From Arsenicicoccus sp. oral taxon 190 (lineage in GTDB: Bacteria; Actinomycetota; Actinomycetes; Actinomycetales; Dermatophilaceae), in contig NZ_CP012070.1 of assembly GCF_001189535.1 (NCBI RefSeq), forward strand, positions 3,461,272 to 3,525,271: a stretch of DNA of 64,000 nt. The letters run 5' to 3'. This document shows, in pieces, positions 63,433 to 64,000 of this stretch. The notes under the pieces are model-generated. The model was not told the DNA's origin, searched no databases, and saw only the letters and a list, made by a program, of their open reading frames with translations. The position numbers and the translations under genes were made by a program. Position 1 is the first letter of the stretch. Each line of letters starts with the position of its first letter.

Positions 63433-63568
63433 GGTGATGGCTCCTACACAGGTGGCGGTGGCGTGCCGAGGCGCGCCGCCGACGAGGGTCCCGGTCATGG
63501 ATGGGAGTGCGGCTCAGAGCCGAGCCGCCGACCGGTGCCCCAGATCAGACACCCCCGCCGGACGGGTG

Positions 63569-63598
63569 TAAATAGATCACCGCCGATTTTGGGCCTAA
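63569..63598 (-). promoter_or_regulatory. Candidate promoter of the M4 protease gene
   Basis: On the minus strand TTAGGC (63598-63593) and TATTTA (63574-63569) are 18 bases apart in the most AT-rich part of the gap, about 140 bases before the protease ATG. This would leave a long leader. Confidence 0.4.
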
Positions 63599-63639
63599 TG
63601 GGGTACACGCTAGGCCGGGGGTGGTCACATCATCGGTCA

Positions 63640-63709
63640 AGCGTTACACGCAGTAAGACTCTGCGGTGATTCCTCAGAATGCGTCCAGAGTGACGTGTCG
63701 TGTAACGCT
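63640..63709. promoter_or_regulatory. 11-bp inverted repeat with 48-bp spacing
   Basis: AGCGTTACACG (63640-63650) and CGTGTAACGCT (63699-63709) are perfect complements separated by 48 bases, close to 5.6 helical turns centre to centre. They lie upstream of the candidate protease promoter. They could be two operator half-sites used for looping or cooperative binding. Confidence 0.6.
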
Positions 63710-63809
63710 CCCTGCCGGGGGGTTGCTCCGGCTGGACGCGAGCGTGCCGGAGGGGTGCACGACACGACCCCCGCCGCGGCGCGACGGGGGTCGGGTGGTG
63801 CGGGAGCGG

Positions 63810-64000
63810 TCAGTGGGCCTCGACGTTGGTGGTGACCCAGTCGACGATCTGGGTGGTGGTGGCGCCGGGGGTGAAGACGTGGGCGACCCCCATGTCCTTG
63901 AGCGGCTGGATGTCGTCCTCGGGGATGATGCCGCCGCCGAAGACCACGATGTCGTCGGCGTCCTTGGCCTTGAGGAGCTCGAGGACCTTCTTGAACAAGG
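63810..64000 (-). CDS. Cobalamin-binding subunit of an acyl-CoA mutase (partial)
   Basis: Only the last 63 residues or so lie in the window; the start is beyond base 64000. The sequence FKKVLELLKAKDADDIVVFGGGIIPEDDIQPLKDMGVAHVFTPGATTTQIVDWV is the C-terminal half of a B12-binding domain as in the small subunits of methylmalonyl-CoA mutases. The DxHxxG cobalamin motif would be in the missing part. It is the plausible partner of the catalytic subunit encoded at 27706-29310. Confidence 0.88.
   Translation of the reverse strand, partial: LFKKVLELLKAKDADDIVVFGGGIIPEDDIQPLKDMGVAHVFTPGATTTQIVDWVTTNVEAH

Larger units (their letters stand above)
63433..63809. other. Long control region upstream of the M4 protease
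   Basis: These 377 bases contain no credible gene. They hold a candidate promoter for the protease (63569-63598) and a widely spaced perfect inverted repeat (63640-63709). The section 63550-63710 is clearly less GC-rich than its surroundings. Confidence 0.6.

Overview
The window is one contiguous, very GC-rich, gene-dense stretch of chromosome from an actinobacterium. Codon third positions are mostly G or C, GTG and TTG starts are common, and many neighbouring genes overlap by 4 bases (ATGA or GTGA). Gene content (DUF3017 beside folD, DUF6350 beside purN, monomeric isocitrate dehydrogenase, a DUF4921 GalT-like gene, a MoxR/DUF58/DUF4129/DUF4350/SpoIIM/RDD cluster) fits Micrococcales, most likely Intrasporangiaceae/Dermatophilaceae. 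That placement is inferred from gene content only. I saw no rRNA, tRNA, transposase, phage gene or CRISPR array.

Layout. 1-7822: a membrane/AAA+ cluster (GPDPase-membrane protein, DUF4129, DUF4350, MoxR, DUF58, then SpoIIM and RDD). 7888-26348: nucleoside uptake and salvage, made of add, deoA, a nucleoside phosphorylase, cdd, two permeases, a double ATPase and a BMP lipoprotein. These salvage genes are interrupted by two blocks of unrelated genes (cupin, GNAT, PatB-like aminotransferase; BenE, DinB, a membrane protein/winged-helix pair, an MFS exporter, a frameshifted DUF4921 gene, a Gly-rich protein). 26474-33891: M20 amidohydrolase, a methylmalonyl-CoA-mutase-type catalytic subunit, GDP-mannose synthesis divergent from a GT4 mannosyltransferase-like gene, a D-Ala-D-Ala carboxypeptidase and a 2H phosphoesterase. 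33931-42498: trpS, UGPase divergent from galK, a broken DUF559 gene, a DUF2236 oxygenase, an APC permease and a Tat-exported C39-like peptidase. 42604-51247: icd, VOC, an MFS exporter divergent from a CGNR-type regulator, a small atypical broken gene, a secreted trypsin-like protease, aquaporin and mdh. 51405-64000: an AbiEi/DUF559-like gene, DUF3017-folD-DMT-purH, purN, DUF6350, sucCD, a secreted M4 metalloprotease and the end of a B12-binding subunit.

The genes serve nucleoside scavenging and C1/purine synthesis, TCA-cycle steps (icd, sucCD, mdh), propionyl/methylmalonyl metabolism, galactose and mannose activation, envelope work and secreted proteolysis. Three reading frames are broken by small indels (DUF4921 near 17778, DUF559 near 38100, a hypothetical gene near 47775). 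Each needs read support to separate mutation from assembly error.

The least explained feature is a set of short palindromic repeats in gene gaps. One family of about 60 bp occurs five times. A second has palindromes ATTGGTSACCAAT at exactly 50-bp steps. A third lies on both sides of the broken DUF559 gene. Two nuclease-fold (DUF559/AbiEi-type) genes are each bracketed by inverted copies of a different palindromic repeat, which is the best candidate here for an undescribed genetic element.
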